DNA of 17,729 nt from Deltaproteobacteria bacterium (GCA_011056825.1 DSBH01000301.1:1-17729), one strand, 5' to 3'. Positions 1 to 7,529 are shown, counted from the first letter of the stretch. The notes: a model not told the origin generated them from the letters alone. Program-made: numbers and translations.

Positions 1-236
1 GAACAGGCCCCCAGATGCACTACCGCCTCGATATCCCCGCCGACCCGGTCCTCCAGAACCATCTCCAGGAAACGGCTCTTGTGCAGGTAATCCTCAAATC
101 GCCGTGACACCAGGTTTTTCCACTTGTCCGACGACCCGAGGTGATCCACGATCAGAATATTGTCTATTCCCTCGTTGTTGAGTTTCCAGACCAGCGCGCT
201 TCCGATGAAACCGGCTCCTCCCGTTACGATTATCAT
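1..236 (-). CDS. hldD: ADP-L-glycero-D-manno-heptose 6-epimerase, N-terminal part (cut by window edge)
   Basis: Only the first 78 codons are in the window; the gene continues past base 1. The product begins MIIVTGGAGFIGSALVWKLN, a Rossmann NAD(P)-binding start with the GGAGFIGS glycine motif at residues 6-13, typical of extended short-chain dehydrogenases. The following residues (LNNEGIDNILIVDHL, then FEDYLHKSRF and AVVHLGAC) match the HldD/RfaD pattern better than UDP-glucose epimerases. HldD converts ADP-D-glycero- to ADP-L-glycero-manno-heptose in the cytoplasm for the LPS inner core. The ATG is preceded by AAGGAG at good spacing and lies 15 bases after the aminotransferase stop, so it is probably the distal gene of the trmJ-kdnB-kdnA operon. 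The family call is firm; the exact epimerase is likely but rests on the N-terminus only. Confidence 0.75.
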   Translation of the reverse strand, partial: MIIVTGGAGFIGSALVWKLNNEGIDNILIVDHLGSSDKWKNLVSRRFEDYLHKSRFLEMVLEDRVGGDIEAVVHLGAC

Positions 237-251
237 GTCCGCGCTTCTCCT

Positions 252-1454
252 TTACATGGCTGCAGCGGCCTTTTCTATTCCCTGAGTGACCGCCCTGCTT
301 CGCTCATCTGTCATGATAACCGGAACCGCCATAAAGAGAGATCGCGCCAGCAGGTCTTCGGCGTGAGGAATATGTTCAACGGAATAGTCCACCGTACCGG
401 TATACAGCGGGCTGGTAAAGGGATATCCTTTCGAATTTGCCGTTGCTCCGGCTATCAGGTGTTCCCACCGGGGTGCGTAATGCCAGGCGTTTTCCTTGTA
501 ATAGATCGAATCAACGCCGTTGTCTTTGAGCTCCCCCTGGAGTGCCCTTGCCGCCCTTTCATCGGGCAGGGAAAATCCGATAAAGGTCGCCGTGTCTCCC
601 GCGGGATCGACATGTTCCCGGAAAGTTATGCCGGGCACCGTGCTCAACGCTTCCCGAAGCGCCGCCTTGTTGCGGCGCTGACCGGCGATAATCTCGTCGA
701 GTTTTCTCAGCTGAGCGAGACCTACCGCGCCCTGCAACTCTCCCATGCGGTAATTGAATCCCAGAAACGAGCGTCCCTCCTGCGCCCGTCCCACCGCCGG
801 GTTGTGATCGTGGCCGTGGTCGTGGTACCAGTCGGCCCGGTCGTAGAGCCGCTTGCTGTCGGTTATGACCAGGCCGCCTTCGCCGGTGGTCATGGTCTTG
901 TAATAATCAAAGCTGAAAATCCCCATGTCGCCGAAGGTTCCCAGTTTTTTTCCTCCCACGCTGCCCCCGCAGGCCTGGGCGTTGTCTTCCAGCACGAGCA
1001 GACCGTGTTTGCGCGCCACGGCGACGATTTCCTCTATTCGGGCCGCCGAACCGCACATGTGCACGGGAATAACAGCCCGCGTTCGGGACGTCAGGCGCTT
1101 TTCCACGGCACCGGGATCAAGGTTGAAGGTGTCGTCGATGTCGGCCATAACGGGAATGGCGCCGACCTCGAGAACCGACTCATACGTGGCGATGAAATCG
1201 AAGGCCGGCACGATCACCTCGTCTCCGTGGCCCACGTCGAGCGCGGTCAGGGCCACCTTCAGTGCCGCCGAACCGGAGGTGACGCCCAGCGCGTGAGCCG
1301 CGCCCAGATAGTCGGCGAAAGCCTTCTCGAATTCCGCCACTTTATACACGCCCTTACGCTTATCATGAAAATCATAACGGCTAAGAACGCCCGTTTCCAG
1401 TACCTCCATGACTTCCTTTATTTCTTCATTTCCTATCAGTTCGGCTCCCGCCAT
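252..1454 (-). CDS. kdnA: DegT/DnrJ/EryC1 family PLP aminotransferase, probable 8-amino-3,8-dideoxy-manno-octulosonate (Kdo8N) transaminase
   Basis: 400 residues, full length for the DegT/DnrJ/EryC1/StrS sugar aminotransferase family (fold type I). Visible features are SGSAAL (60-65) for the phosphate-binding loop, LEDNAQ with Asp157 for the pyridine nitrogen, and SFDYYKTMTTGEGG with Lys186 as the expected Schiff-base lysine. The segments HMCGSAARIEEI (132-143), DHGHDHN (212-218) and GFNYRMGELQGAVGLAQLRKLD (232-253) resemble, from memory, Shewanella KdnA, which transaminates the C8 aldehyde of oxidised Kdo using glutamate. The neighbour is a KdnB-like iron alcohol dehydrogenase, which fits the two-step Kdo to Kdo8N pathway. 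The start is ATG 12 bases after the first G of GGAGGAG, a strong ribosome binding site. It lies 33 bases after kdnB and 15 before hldD. Another nucleotide-sugar aminotransferase is the main alternative. Confidence 0.78.
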   Translation of the reverse strand: MAGAELIGNEEIKEVMEVLETGVLSRYDFHDKRKGVYKVAEFEKAFADYLGAAHALGVTSGSAALKVALTALDVGHGDEVIVPAFDFIATYESVLEVGAIPVMADIDDTFNLDPGAVEKRLTSRTRAVIPVHMCGSAARIEEIVAVARKHGLLVLEDNAQACGGSVGGKKLGTFGDMGIFSFDYYKTMTTGEGGLVITDSKRLYDRADWYHDHGHDHNPAVGRAQEGRSFLGFNYRMGELQGAVGLAQLRKLDEIIAGQRRNKAALREALSTVPGITFREHVDPAGDTATFIGFSLPDERAARALQGELKDNGVDSIYYKENAWHYAPRWEHLIAGATANSKGYPFTSPLYTGTVDYSVEHIPHAEDLLARSLFMAVPVIMTDERSRAVTQGIEKAAAAM

Positions 1455-1487
1455 ATCGACTCCTCCTTCACGATGCTTCCTCTCGTC

Positions 1488-2651
1488 CTAAAAGGCCTCG
1501 TTGTAAATCTCGATCGCGTCCTCCGGTGACAGGGCCCGGGGGTTATTCTCCAACGGCCTCGACACCTTCATGGCCTGTTCGGCTATTTCATCAAAGTCGT
1601 CCCGCGCGATGCCCAGCGTCTCCAGGGTACTGTCGACACCGCAGTCACCTATCAATTCCTCCACGGCGTCGACGGCGTACATCGCCGCTTCCCGCAACGA
1701 ACAATCCTCTACTGGTTCACCCATTGTCTCGGCGACGGCGGCGTATTTCTCCAGCGCCGCGGGAAGATTGAACCGCATGACCACGGGCAGCAGCACGGTA
1801 TTGGCCAGACCGTGTGGAATTCCGTAGCGTCCTCCCAGCGGATAGGAAAGGGAGTGAACCGCCGTGACGCCCGCGTTTGCCAGTCCCAGCCCGGCGTAGA
1901 GGCTCCCCAGCAACATTCCTTCACGGGCGTCGGCGTCCGAACCGTTGTGAACAGAGGTTCTCAGGTTCTCCGCGATAAGTCGTATCGCCTCGAGAGAAAA
2001 GAGTTCGCTCATGGGGCTCGCCTGGCGGGACGTAAATGATTCGAACGCGTGACAGAAGGCGTCGATACCGGTAGCGGCCGTGACCGCCGGGGGTACGGAC
2101 AGGGTCAGCAGCGGATCGAGCAGGGCTATATCCGGGTACAGAAAAGGACTGTTCATTCCCTCTTTCTTTCGAAGATCGTTCCGTATGAATACCGCCGTGA
2201 AGGTTACCTCGCTTCCCGTGCCCGCCGTGGTGGGAACCATGATCGTCGGTAATCCCGGTCCGGGAACGCGGTCAAGCCCGAGATACTGTTCAGCCCGGTC
2301 TTTCCCTCGCGCGAGCGCCGCCATGGCCTTGGCGGCGTCCATTGCGCTGCCGCCGCCGATACCTATGACGACATCGGCATTCGCGTCCCGTATCAGTTGC
2401 GCCCCCTCGTCGGCGATCTCAAGAGGAGGTTCGCCGACGACCCGGTCAAACAGGACGTGCTCAAGACCGTTGCCGTCCAGCAGTTCTGCTGTCCGCGCGG
2501 CCGTTCCTGAGCGGGCCAGCGTCCCGTCCATGACAATAAAAGGTTTCGTACCGCCGAGTTCACCAACGGCGCCAGCGATCCCTTCGAAGGCTCCCCGTCC
2601 GAAAATTATTTTTTTTGCTCCTCTGAACGTAAACAAATCGGTCATGCGCAT
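1488..2651 (-). CDS. kdnB: Iron-containing alcohol dehydrogenase, probable 3-deoxy-manno-octulosonate (Kdo) 8-oxidase
   Basis: 387 residues from the chosen start (MRMTDLF). This is a group III iron-dependent alcohol dehydrogenase: NAD-binding GIGGGSAMDAAKA at 97-109, TTAGTGSE at 141-148, and all four expected metal ligands, Asp197 (TGIDAF), His201 (CHAFES), His266 (AVHSLSYPLGG) and His280 (GIPHG). KdnB oxidises the C8 hydroxyl of Kdo to an aldehyde, the substrate of KdnA. The specific substrate here is inferred from adjacency to the KdnA-like gene and hldD. The frame stays open upstream to 2984, but that part overlaps the well-conserved trmJ product and has no family likeness, so it was dropped. 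ATG at 2651 has AGGA nine bases upstream; the next in-frame ATG at 2645 (MTDLF) is equally possible. It follows the trmJ stop by 19 bases. Butanol or lactaldehyde dehydrogenase activity would be the alternative. Confidence 0.75.
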   Translation of the reverse strand: MRMTDLFTFRGAKKIIFGRGAFEGIAGAVGELGGTKPFIVMDGTLARSGTAARTAELLDGNGLEHVLFDRVVGEPPLEIADEGAQLIRDANADVVIGIGGGSAMDAAKAMAALARGKDRAEQYLGLDRVPGPGLPTIMVPTTAGTGSEVTFTAVFIRNDLRKKEGMNSPFLYPDIALLDPLLTLSVPPAVTAATGIDAFCHAFESFTSRQASPMSELFSLEAIRLIAENLRTSVHNGSDADAREGMLLGSLYAGLGLANAGVTAVHSLSYPLGGRYGIPHGLANTVLLPVVMRFNLPAALEKYAAVAETMGEPVEDCSLREAAMYAVDAVEELIGDCGVDSTLETLGIARDDFDEIAEQAMKVSRPLENNPRALSPEDAIEIYNEAF

Positions 2652-2670
2652 ATCCCCGTTTCCTGCGGCA

Positions 2671-3609
2671 TCAGGATTTTCCGCCGTATTCTTCGGCAGG
2701 GCTTCTCCGCTTGCCCTTACCTGCGGAAATCGTGGTGTCGCTCTGAGGCCGGATTCCACCGGCCTGATTGGTTGCTTTCGGGATTTTGTAAGGGTCGCCC
2801 GGAGGAATGTCAAGGTTTTTGTTTTGCTTTCTTGATCCCGATGTCTTGCCTTCGCCGTAGCGTTCAACCTGCCGGCAGATGCCGCGAATAATCTTGACGT
2901 CCCGGGCCCGGAGCGTTGTACGGGAAAATAAATTACGCACCGCCACCATCCAGTAATCGGGATTCTCGGCATTGATAAAATCAATTTTGAGAAACAGGTC
3001 GCGGAGTGAGTCGTACATGGCCTCCAGCTCCACGGAGGAAGCGAGCCTGGGGATACGCGGCGGCGCCGGATGTTCTCCCCGCCAGGAAAACAACTCGTAA
3101 CAGACGATCATGACCGCGTGAGACAGGTTGAGGGACGTAAAGTTTTCCGACGTCGGTATGCCCGCGATAATGTGACACCGCTGCAATTCCCGGTTCGTCA
3201 GGCCGCGATCCTCGGGTCCGAACACCAGTGCCACGCGGTTGACCCGGGAAACGGGAGCGATCGCGGCCCCCAGGTCCGTCGACGACATGATGGCCCCGCG
3301 CAGGTTGGAACCTCCGCGGCGGGCCGTCGTTCCGACAACGTACTGGAATGAAGCGAGCGCTTCGTCGAGAGAGTATACACAGCGGATCTTTTCGACAACC
3401 TGTTTCGCCGCATGAGTCGCCATTTTATCGATCTCTTCGCGATCAATCTCGCGAGGATCGACGACGATGATATGCTCCACGTCTGTGTTCGAGGCGCACC
3501 TGGCGACCGAGCCGATGTTGCCCGAATGCTTCGGCCTGACGAGAACGATGGACACATTGCCCATGTTCACCCGGTTTTCGTCTGCTTCCGTCCTGGTTTG
3601 TAGCGTCAT
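2671..3609 (-). CDS. trmJ: TrmJ-like tRNA (cytidine/uridine-2'-O-)-methyltransferase, SPOUT/TrmH family
   Basis: 312 residues. The SPOUT knotted-fold motifs are clear: motif 1 SGNIGSVARCASN (29-41, with Asn31 and Arg37), motif 2 LVFGPEDRGLTNREL (128-142), and motif 3 IPTSENFTSLNLSHAVMIV (151-169). The order and wording fit the TrmJ branch, which methylates ribose 32 of tRNAs with SAM, rather than RlmB or TrmH. The C-terminal helical region (about 190-250) resembles the TrmJ dimerisation extension. It is followed by a basic, low-complexity tail of about 60 residues rich in Lys, Arg, Gly and Pro, which may add RNA contacts. The ATG at 3609 has AGGAG about 13 bases upstream, rather far; the ATG at 3564 (MGNVSIVL) would fit family length slightly better. 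It is the first gene of the leftward operon and diverges from rsmG. Confidence 0.82.
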   Translation of the reverse strand: MTLQTRTEADENRVNMGNVSIVLVRPKHSGNIGSVARCASNTDVEHIIVVDPREIDREEIDKMATHAAKQVVEKIRCVYSLDEALASFQYVVGTTARRGGSNLRGAIMSSTDLGAAIAPVSRVNRVALVFGPEDRGLTNRELQRCHIIAGIPTSENFTSLNLSHAVMIVCYELFSWRGEHPAPPRIPRLASSVELEAMYDSLRDLFLKIDFINAENPDYWMVAVRNLFSRTTLRARDVKIIRGICRQVERYGEGKTSGSRKQNKNLDIPPGDPYKIPKATNQAGGIRPQSDTTISAGKGKRRSPAEEYGGKS

Positions 3610-3614
3610 ATACG

Positions 3615-3643
3615 TTGCACCACTCCTGATCTTGGCTTATTAT
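3615..3643 (+). promoter_or_regulatory. Candidate promoter for rsmG, sharing its -10 bases with the trmJ promoter
   Basis: TATTAT at 3638-3643 matches the -10 consensus at five of six positions. TTGCAC at 3615-3620 is a weak -35 exactly 17 bases upstream. Initiation would fall near 3650, one base before the annotated rsmG ATG, which implies a leaderless message or use of the downstream ATG at 3705. No other plausible rightward promoter is visible in the 41-base gap. Confidence 0.35.
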
Positions 3644-3666
3644 CACCAGTATGACTCGAAAGTCCA
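3639..3666 (-). promoter_or_regulatory. Candidate promoter for the trmJ-kdnB-kdnA-hldD operon
   Basis: On the minus strand GATAAT (3644-3639) matches the -10 consensus at five of six positions. TGGACT (3666-3661) is a four-of-six -35 with a 16-base spacer. Transcription would begin near 3632, leaving a short leader before the trmJ ATG. The -35 lies within the first codons of the annotated rsmG reading frame. This is read by eye only. Confidence 0.35.
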
Positions 3667-4376
3667 CCGAACATGAACACGATGAAACGCCGCAATCATG
3701 GGAAATGCTGTTCCGGCGAGCGTCAGCGGATCTCGGTCTTTCTCCGACGGAACGCCAGGTGAAACGCTTCGCACTCTACCGCGATGAACTCATCACCTGG
3801 AACGCGAAGATGTCGCTCATCTCGTTGAAAACGCCGCTGGACCTGCCGGTTAAACACTTTGCCGACGCCCTCACGGTCCTCCCGATCGTTGCCGGCGCCC
3901 CGGCCCGCTCACACCGGCTTCTCGACGCGGGAACGGGCGCCGGGTTTCCGGGCATACCCCTCGCCATCATGAGCGAATCCCTGGAGGTGACCCTCGTTGA
4001 ATCATCACGCAAGAAAGCTTCTTTTCTCAAACAGGCCGCGCGGCTTCTCGAACTCGAAAAGGCGACGGTGATTCACGACAGGATCGAAGGAATAATGGAC
4101 AAACAATCAACGCGGGCGAGTTACGACTTTGTCGTGTCGCGGGCCGCCTTCAAGACTGCGCAGCTTGTCGGTATCGCGGACCATTTTTTGAAACCGGGCG
4201 GTGTGCTTATAGCCATGAAGGGCACGCCGCCGGACCAGGAAATCGAGGACGCGCTGGCCGCGGCCGCCCGGTTCGATATGGAGGACGCGGGACGCCGTGT
4301 TCTGCAACTTCCTTTCGGCTCGGGCACGCGATGTCTTGTTCTTTTTCGAAAAAAAGTTCGGCGTCGCCAGCCGTAA
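3651..4376 (+). CDS. rsmG: 16S rRNA (guanine527-N7)-methyltransferase RsmG (GidB)
   Basis: 241 residues. RsmG methylates N7 of G527 of 16S rRNA in the 30S subunit, using SAM. The SAM-binding loop LLDAGTGAGFPGIPLAI lies at 90-106, followed by VTLVESSRKKASFLKQ (113-128), where the acidic residue is expected to hold the SAM ribose, and the VVSRAAF segment (161-167) that is conserved in GidB proteins. The N-terminal helical part (ERQVKRFALYRDELITWNAKMSLIS) also matches the family. No Shine-Dalgarno sequence precedes the ATG at 3651. The in-frame ATG at 3705 (MLFRRASADLGL) would give 223 residues and agrees with usual family length, so the start is uncertain. Its position ahead of soj-spo0J is the common origin-proximal arrangement. 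Confidence 0.93.
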   Translation: MTRKSTEHEHDETPQSWEMLFRRASADLGLSPTERQVKRFALYRDELITWNAKMSLISLKTPLDLPVKHFADALTVLPIVAGAPARSHRLLDAGTGAGFPGIPLAIMSESLEVTLVESSRKKASFLKQAARLLELEKATVIHDRIEGIMDKQSTRASYDFVVSRAAFKTAQLVGIADHFLKPGGVLIAMKGTPPDQEIEDALAAAARFDMEDAGRRVLQLPFGSGTRCLVLFRKKVRRRQP

Positions 4377-4461
4377 CGCGTCATGCCCGGCAACCAAAAT
4401 TGACCTTCTCTTCGCAATGCTTTTGTGGTAGCATCGCTCACTATTCCCGTAAAATCACGTT

Positions 4462-5253
4462 ATGAAAGATTTTTTCTCGGCCGTGCGAAACATACTATCA
4501 ATTGCAAATCAAAAGGGCGGCGTCGGTAAAACAACGACCGCGATCAGCATTGCGGCGGCGCTTGCCGCCTCGAACAAGAAAATTCTGCTGGTCGACGCCG
4601 ATCCCCAGGCAAACGCGACGACCGGTCTGGGAATTGCCAAAAACGACATCGCAACCAGTAACCTGTATCACGTCCTGATCGGCAAGGCCGTGGCGGACGA
4701 TGTGATCGTCGGCACGTCGGTCCCTTCGCTCGACGTCATGCCTTCGAACCAGGATCTTGTCGGCGTTGAAGTTGAATTTGTCACCATGGCGAAGCGGGAA
4801 GAACGGCTGAAAAATGCCGTGAGAAATATTGACAGAGGTTATGATTATATTATAATCGATTGTCCTCCATCCTTGGGGTTTTTGACGGTGAACGCACTGG
4901 TTGCGTCCGACGCCCTGATCATTCCTCTCCAGTGTGAATATTTCGCGCTGGAGGGACTGGGACAACTCCTGAACACGGTCAAACTCATTCAGGCCCGGCT
5001 GAATCCGCAGTTATTGCTTGCCGGTATCCTTTTGACCATGTTTGATGTACGTAACGGAATTTCACACCGGGTTGCCGAAGAAGTCAGGAAATATTTTGGT
5101 TCCAGAGTGTTTGCAACGGTTATTCCACGGAATGTAAGGCTTTCGGAATGTCCGAGCTACGGCATGCCGATATTCCAATATGATGGCGCGTCCCGGGGAG
5201 CCCTTTCCTACATGGAGCTTGCAAGGGAAATCCTCAACGACGGGAGATTGTGA
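4462..5253 (+). CDS. soj: Chromosome-partitioning ATPase Soj/ParA
   Basis: 263 residues. A deviant Walker A motif, KGGVGKTTT at 18-26 with the MinD/ParA signature lysine, is followed by LLVDADPQANAT (42-53) and the Walker B region YIIIDCPPSLG (129-139). The protein is a small chromosomal ParA without an N-terminal DNA-binding domain. It binds nucleoid DNA as an ATP dimer, cooperates with Spo0J/ParB in origin segregation, and in several bacteria also modulates DnaA. No clear ribosome binding site precedes ATG 4462; a GTG at 4483 (VRNILSIANQ) would suit the usual family N-terminus (MxxIIAIANQKGG) about as well. The 85-base gap after rsmG has a faint extended -10 (TGGTAGCAT, 4426-4434) but no terminator. 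Its stop overlaps the spo0J start. Confidence 0.95.
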   Translation: MKDFFSAVRNILSIANQKGGVGKTTTAISIAAALAASNKKILLVDADPQANATTGLGIAKNDIATSNLYHVLIGKAVADDVIVGTSVPSLDVMPSNQDLVGVEVEFVTMAKREERLKNAVRNIDRGYDYIIIDCPPSLGFLTVNALVASDALIIPLQCEYFALEGLGQLLNTVKLIQARLNPQLLLAGILLTMFDVRNGISHRVAEEVRKYFGSRVFATVIPRNVRLSECPSYGMPIFQYDGASRGALSYMELAREILNDGRL

Positions 5254-6110
5254 TGGCCAAGAGAAACGCCCTGGGTAAAGGACTGGGAGCAATTTTTACC
5301 GACCTGGTCGACGACGGGTCTCCCAAACCGCGGTACGTCATTTGCGGCATGGAAGAACTGCGGCCGAATTCATTCCAGCCCCGGCAATCGTTTGACGGCG
5401 ATGAAATCAGGAACCTCGCGGATTCCATCAGGACAAACGGCGTTATTCAACCGATCATCGTAAGGAAGACCTATTCCGGATACGAAATCATCGCCGGAGA
5501 GCGGCGATGGAGAGCCGCACAAACAGCGGGGCTCCGCGAAGTGCCTGTTATCGTCAGGGAAGCGACGGACCGCGATCTCGTCGAATGGTCTCTTATAGAA
5601 AACATTCAGCGGGAAGAACTGAACCCGATAGAGGAAGCGGATGCATACAACCGGCTGCTTTCGAACTTTCATCTTTCCCAGGAAGAAATCGCCCGTCGGG
5701 TCGGCAAGGATCGCTCAACCATAACAAATTACCTGAGACTGCTGAAACTCCCCTCGAAGATACGGGAAGCCCTCATTGCCGGAACCATAACCGCCGGGCA
5801 TGCACGTGCGCTGCTATCCCTGCAGTCTCATGAAAAACAGATGAGCCTGTTCGGTACCATTATCTCAAAAAGGCTGTCGGTCAGGGAAGCGGAGCGGCTC
5901 GCCAAAGAGACCGGCAAACAAACAGCCGCCCCGAAAAAAGCATCACGCAGTCCCGTGTTCCGGGAACTGGAAATGACGCTGTCGCGGTCGCTGACGGCCA
6001 AAGTCGTGGTGAAACCGAAAAAACGGGGAGGAGTTCTTGAGATACGGTATACATCAGACGACGAGTTGAACAAGGTTGTGGAACGGATCCTGTCGTCGGA
6101 AAGCCGGTAG
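5253..6110 (+). CDS. spo0J: Chromosome-partitioning protein Spo0J/ParB (parS-binding CTPase)
   Basis: 285 residues from ATG 5253, whose A is the last base of the soj TGA stop, so the pair is translationally coupled. GGGAG lies six bases upstream and favours this ATG over the GTG at 5250. The N-terminus MAKRNALGKGLGAIF resembles the ParA-stimulating segment of chromosomal ParB. The CTP-binding domain shows NSFQPRQSF (39-47), GVIQPIIVR (63-71) and the GERRWRAAQ box (82-90), then ENIQREELNPIEEA (116-129). A helix-turn-helix for parS lies at about 143-167 (QEEIARRVGKDRSTITNYLR). A short basic linker (KKASRSP) leads to the C-terminal dimerisation domain. I saw no consensus parS site in the window. 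Confidence 0.95.
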   Translation: MAKRNALGKGLGAIFTDLVDDGSPKPRYVICGMEELRPNSFQPRQSFDGDEIRNLADSIRTNGVIQPIIVRKTYSGYEIIAGERRWRAAQTAGLREVPVIVREATDRDLVEWSLIENIQREELNPIEEADAYNRLLSNFHLSQEEIARRVGKDRSTITNYLRLLKLPSKIREALIAGTITAGHARALLSLQSHEKQMSLFGTIISKRLSVREAERLAKETGKQTAAPKKASRSPVFRELEMTLSRSLTAKVVVKPKKRGGVLEIRYTSDDELNKVVERILSSESR

Positions 6111-6136
6111 CGACAGTGAATGTATGAAGACCCCTG

Positions 6137-6155
6137 TATCAACAGCTGTTGATAA
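6137..6155. promoter_or_regulatory. 18-bp perfect palindrome with a DnaA-box-like element upstream of dnaA
   Basis: TATCAACAG followed directly by CTGTTGATA forms an 18-base perfect inverted repeat at 6137-6154. Read on the minus strand, bases 6155-6147 are TTATCAACA, one mismatch from the DnaA box TTATCCACA; the other arm reads GTATCAACA with two mismatches. Two head-to-head weak boxes 20 bases before the dnaA start suggest a DnaA autoregulatory site. This is inferred from position and sequence only. Confidence 0.55.
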
Positions 6156-6156
6156 C

Positions 6157-6168
6157 CCTGTGCACAGG
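6157..6168. repeat. 12-bp perfect palindrome overlapping the dnaA ribosome binding site
   Basis: CCTGTGCACAGG is its own reverse complement. Its right arm supplies the AGG of the AGGAA Shine-Dalgarno sequence four bases before the dnaA ATG. As DNA it could be a protein site; as RNA, six-base arms have no loop, so folding would be weak. It lies two bases from the larger palindrome. Confidence 0.45.
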
Positions 6169-6173
6169 AAAGT

Positions 6174-7529
6174 ATGAACTTGGAAACTATTTGGTCCGAA
6201 AGCACTAAAATTATTAAGGATAACGTCACCAATCAGAACTTCGAAACCTGGATTAAACCGATAAAAATCCAGTCCATCGAAGACAATACGGTGACATTAT
6301 CGGTGCCGAACAAGTTCTTCAGGGACTGGATCGTCGACAACTATTATTCATTGATCTGCGACGCCGTGTCGAGCGTTGCTTCGACAAGTGTCTCGATATC
6401 ATTTTCTATACAGAAATCAAGCAGTTCTATTCTTTCACCGGTCGAAAAGACGGCGGAGGCGGATGAAATGGTTGAACAGGCGACCCTTCCCCCGCGACCG
6501 CTGTCGTCGCTCAATCCCCACTATAGTTTCGAGCGGTTCATTGTCGGCTCGTCGAACCAGTTCGCTCACGCGGCGGCACGTTCCGTGGCTGAACAACCGG
6601 CCCACAACTACAATCCCCTGTTCATTTACGGCGGCGTCGGACTCGGCAAAACACACCTCATCAATGCCATCGGTCTTCTGACGATCTCGCTCTACCCGAA
6701 AAAAAACGTCCTCTATGTTTCAGCGGAAGAATTCATGAACGAGTTGATCAATTCAATCCGCTACGACAAAATGCCTGAATTCAGGGAAAAATACAGGAAG
6801 ATCGACTGCCTGCTCATCGACGACATTCAGTTCATCGCCGGCAAGGAACGGACCCAGGAGGAATTTTTTCACACGTTCAATACGCTTCACGATTCAGGAA
6901 AACAGATCGTCGTTACCAGCGATAAATTCCCCAAAGAAATCCAGAATCTTGAAGCACGCCTTCGTTCGCGGTTTGAATGGGGTCTCATCGCCGACATTCA
7001 GCCGCCCGAAATGGAAACACGGGTCGCAATCATTCGAAAAAAGGCGGCCGAAAACAACATTGCCATTCCCGACGACGTCGTACAGTACATTGCCTCGGCG
7101 GCTGATTCCAATATTCGGGAACTCGAGGGCATACTGACGAGAATAGCGGCATACGCATCCCTCACCGGCAGTGAAATCACCGTCGACACGATCAGGGAAA
7201 TCATGAGGAAACTCATGAAGCAGGTCAAGAAACAGGACATCACCGTCGACGATATCGTCAAGGTGGTGGCCTCCAAGTTCAACATCAAGATCGCCGACTT
7301 GAAATCACAGAAAAAAAATAAGGATATCGTGCTTTCCCGACAGGTGGCCATGTACCTGGCGCGGAAGCTCACGGAATTGTCATTCCCTGACATCGGCTCA
7401 AAAATCGGCAACCGTGACCATTCGACCGTCATTTACGCAAACAATAAAATAAGGGCCCGAATAGGCAAGGATGCAACACTGAGAAGCCTCGTGGAAGAAA
7501 TTGAGGAGACCCTTCAAAGGAAAGGTTAA
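6174..7529 (+). CDS. dnaA: Chromosomal replication initiator protein DnaA
   Basis: 451 residues, normal length. Domain I (1-80) begins MNLETIWSESTKIIKDNVTN and carries the FETWIKPI motif (23-30). A short linker, domain II, spans roughly 82-113. Domain III is the AAA+ ATPase: Walker A GGVGLGKT (153-160), Walker B LLIDDIQF (213-220), sensor 1 region QIVVTSDKFPKE (244-255), and the arginine-finger-type segment LRSRFEWGL (263-271). Domain IV (about 350-451) holds the DnaA-box-binding signature IGNRDHSTVIYANNKI (411-426). DnaA-ATP opens the origin and loads helicase. AGGAA lies four bases before the ATG. The 63-base gap after spo0J contains a palindromic DnaA-box-like site, consistent with autoregulation. 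Confidence 0.98.
   Translation: MNLETIWSESTKIIKDNVTNQNFETWIKPIKIQSIEDNTVTLSVPNKFFRDWIVDNYYSLICDAVSSVASTSVSISFSIQKSSSSILSPVEKTAEADEMVEQATLPPRPLSSLNPHYSFERFIVGSSNQFAHAAARSVAEQPAHNYNPLFIYGGVGLGKTHLINAIGLLTISLYPKKNVLYVSAEEFMNELINSIRYDKMPEFREKYRKIDCLLIDDIQFIAGKERTQEEFFHTFNTLHDSGKQIVVTSDKFPKEIQNLEARLRSRFEWGLIADIQPPEMETRVAIIRKKAAENNIAIPDDVVQYIASAADSNIRELEGILTRIAAYASLTGSEITVDTIREIMRKLMKQVKKQDITVDDIVKVVASKFNIKIADLKSQKKNKDIVLSRQVAMYLARKLTELSFPDIGSKIGNRDHSTVIYANNKIRARIGKDATLRSLVEEIEETLQRKG

Noticed and set aside
141..1529. 462-codon plus-strand open frame opposite kdnA
   Set aside because: It lies entirely antisense to a well-conserved aminotransferase, its product has no recognisable motif, and such frames are common opposite GC-rich genes.
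2652..2984. Upstream 111-codon extension of the kdnB reading frame
   Set aside because: It overlaps the trmJ coding region in another frame and has no resemblance to the dehydrogenase family, which begins at about 2651.
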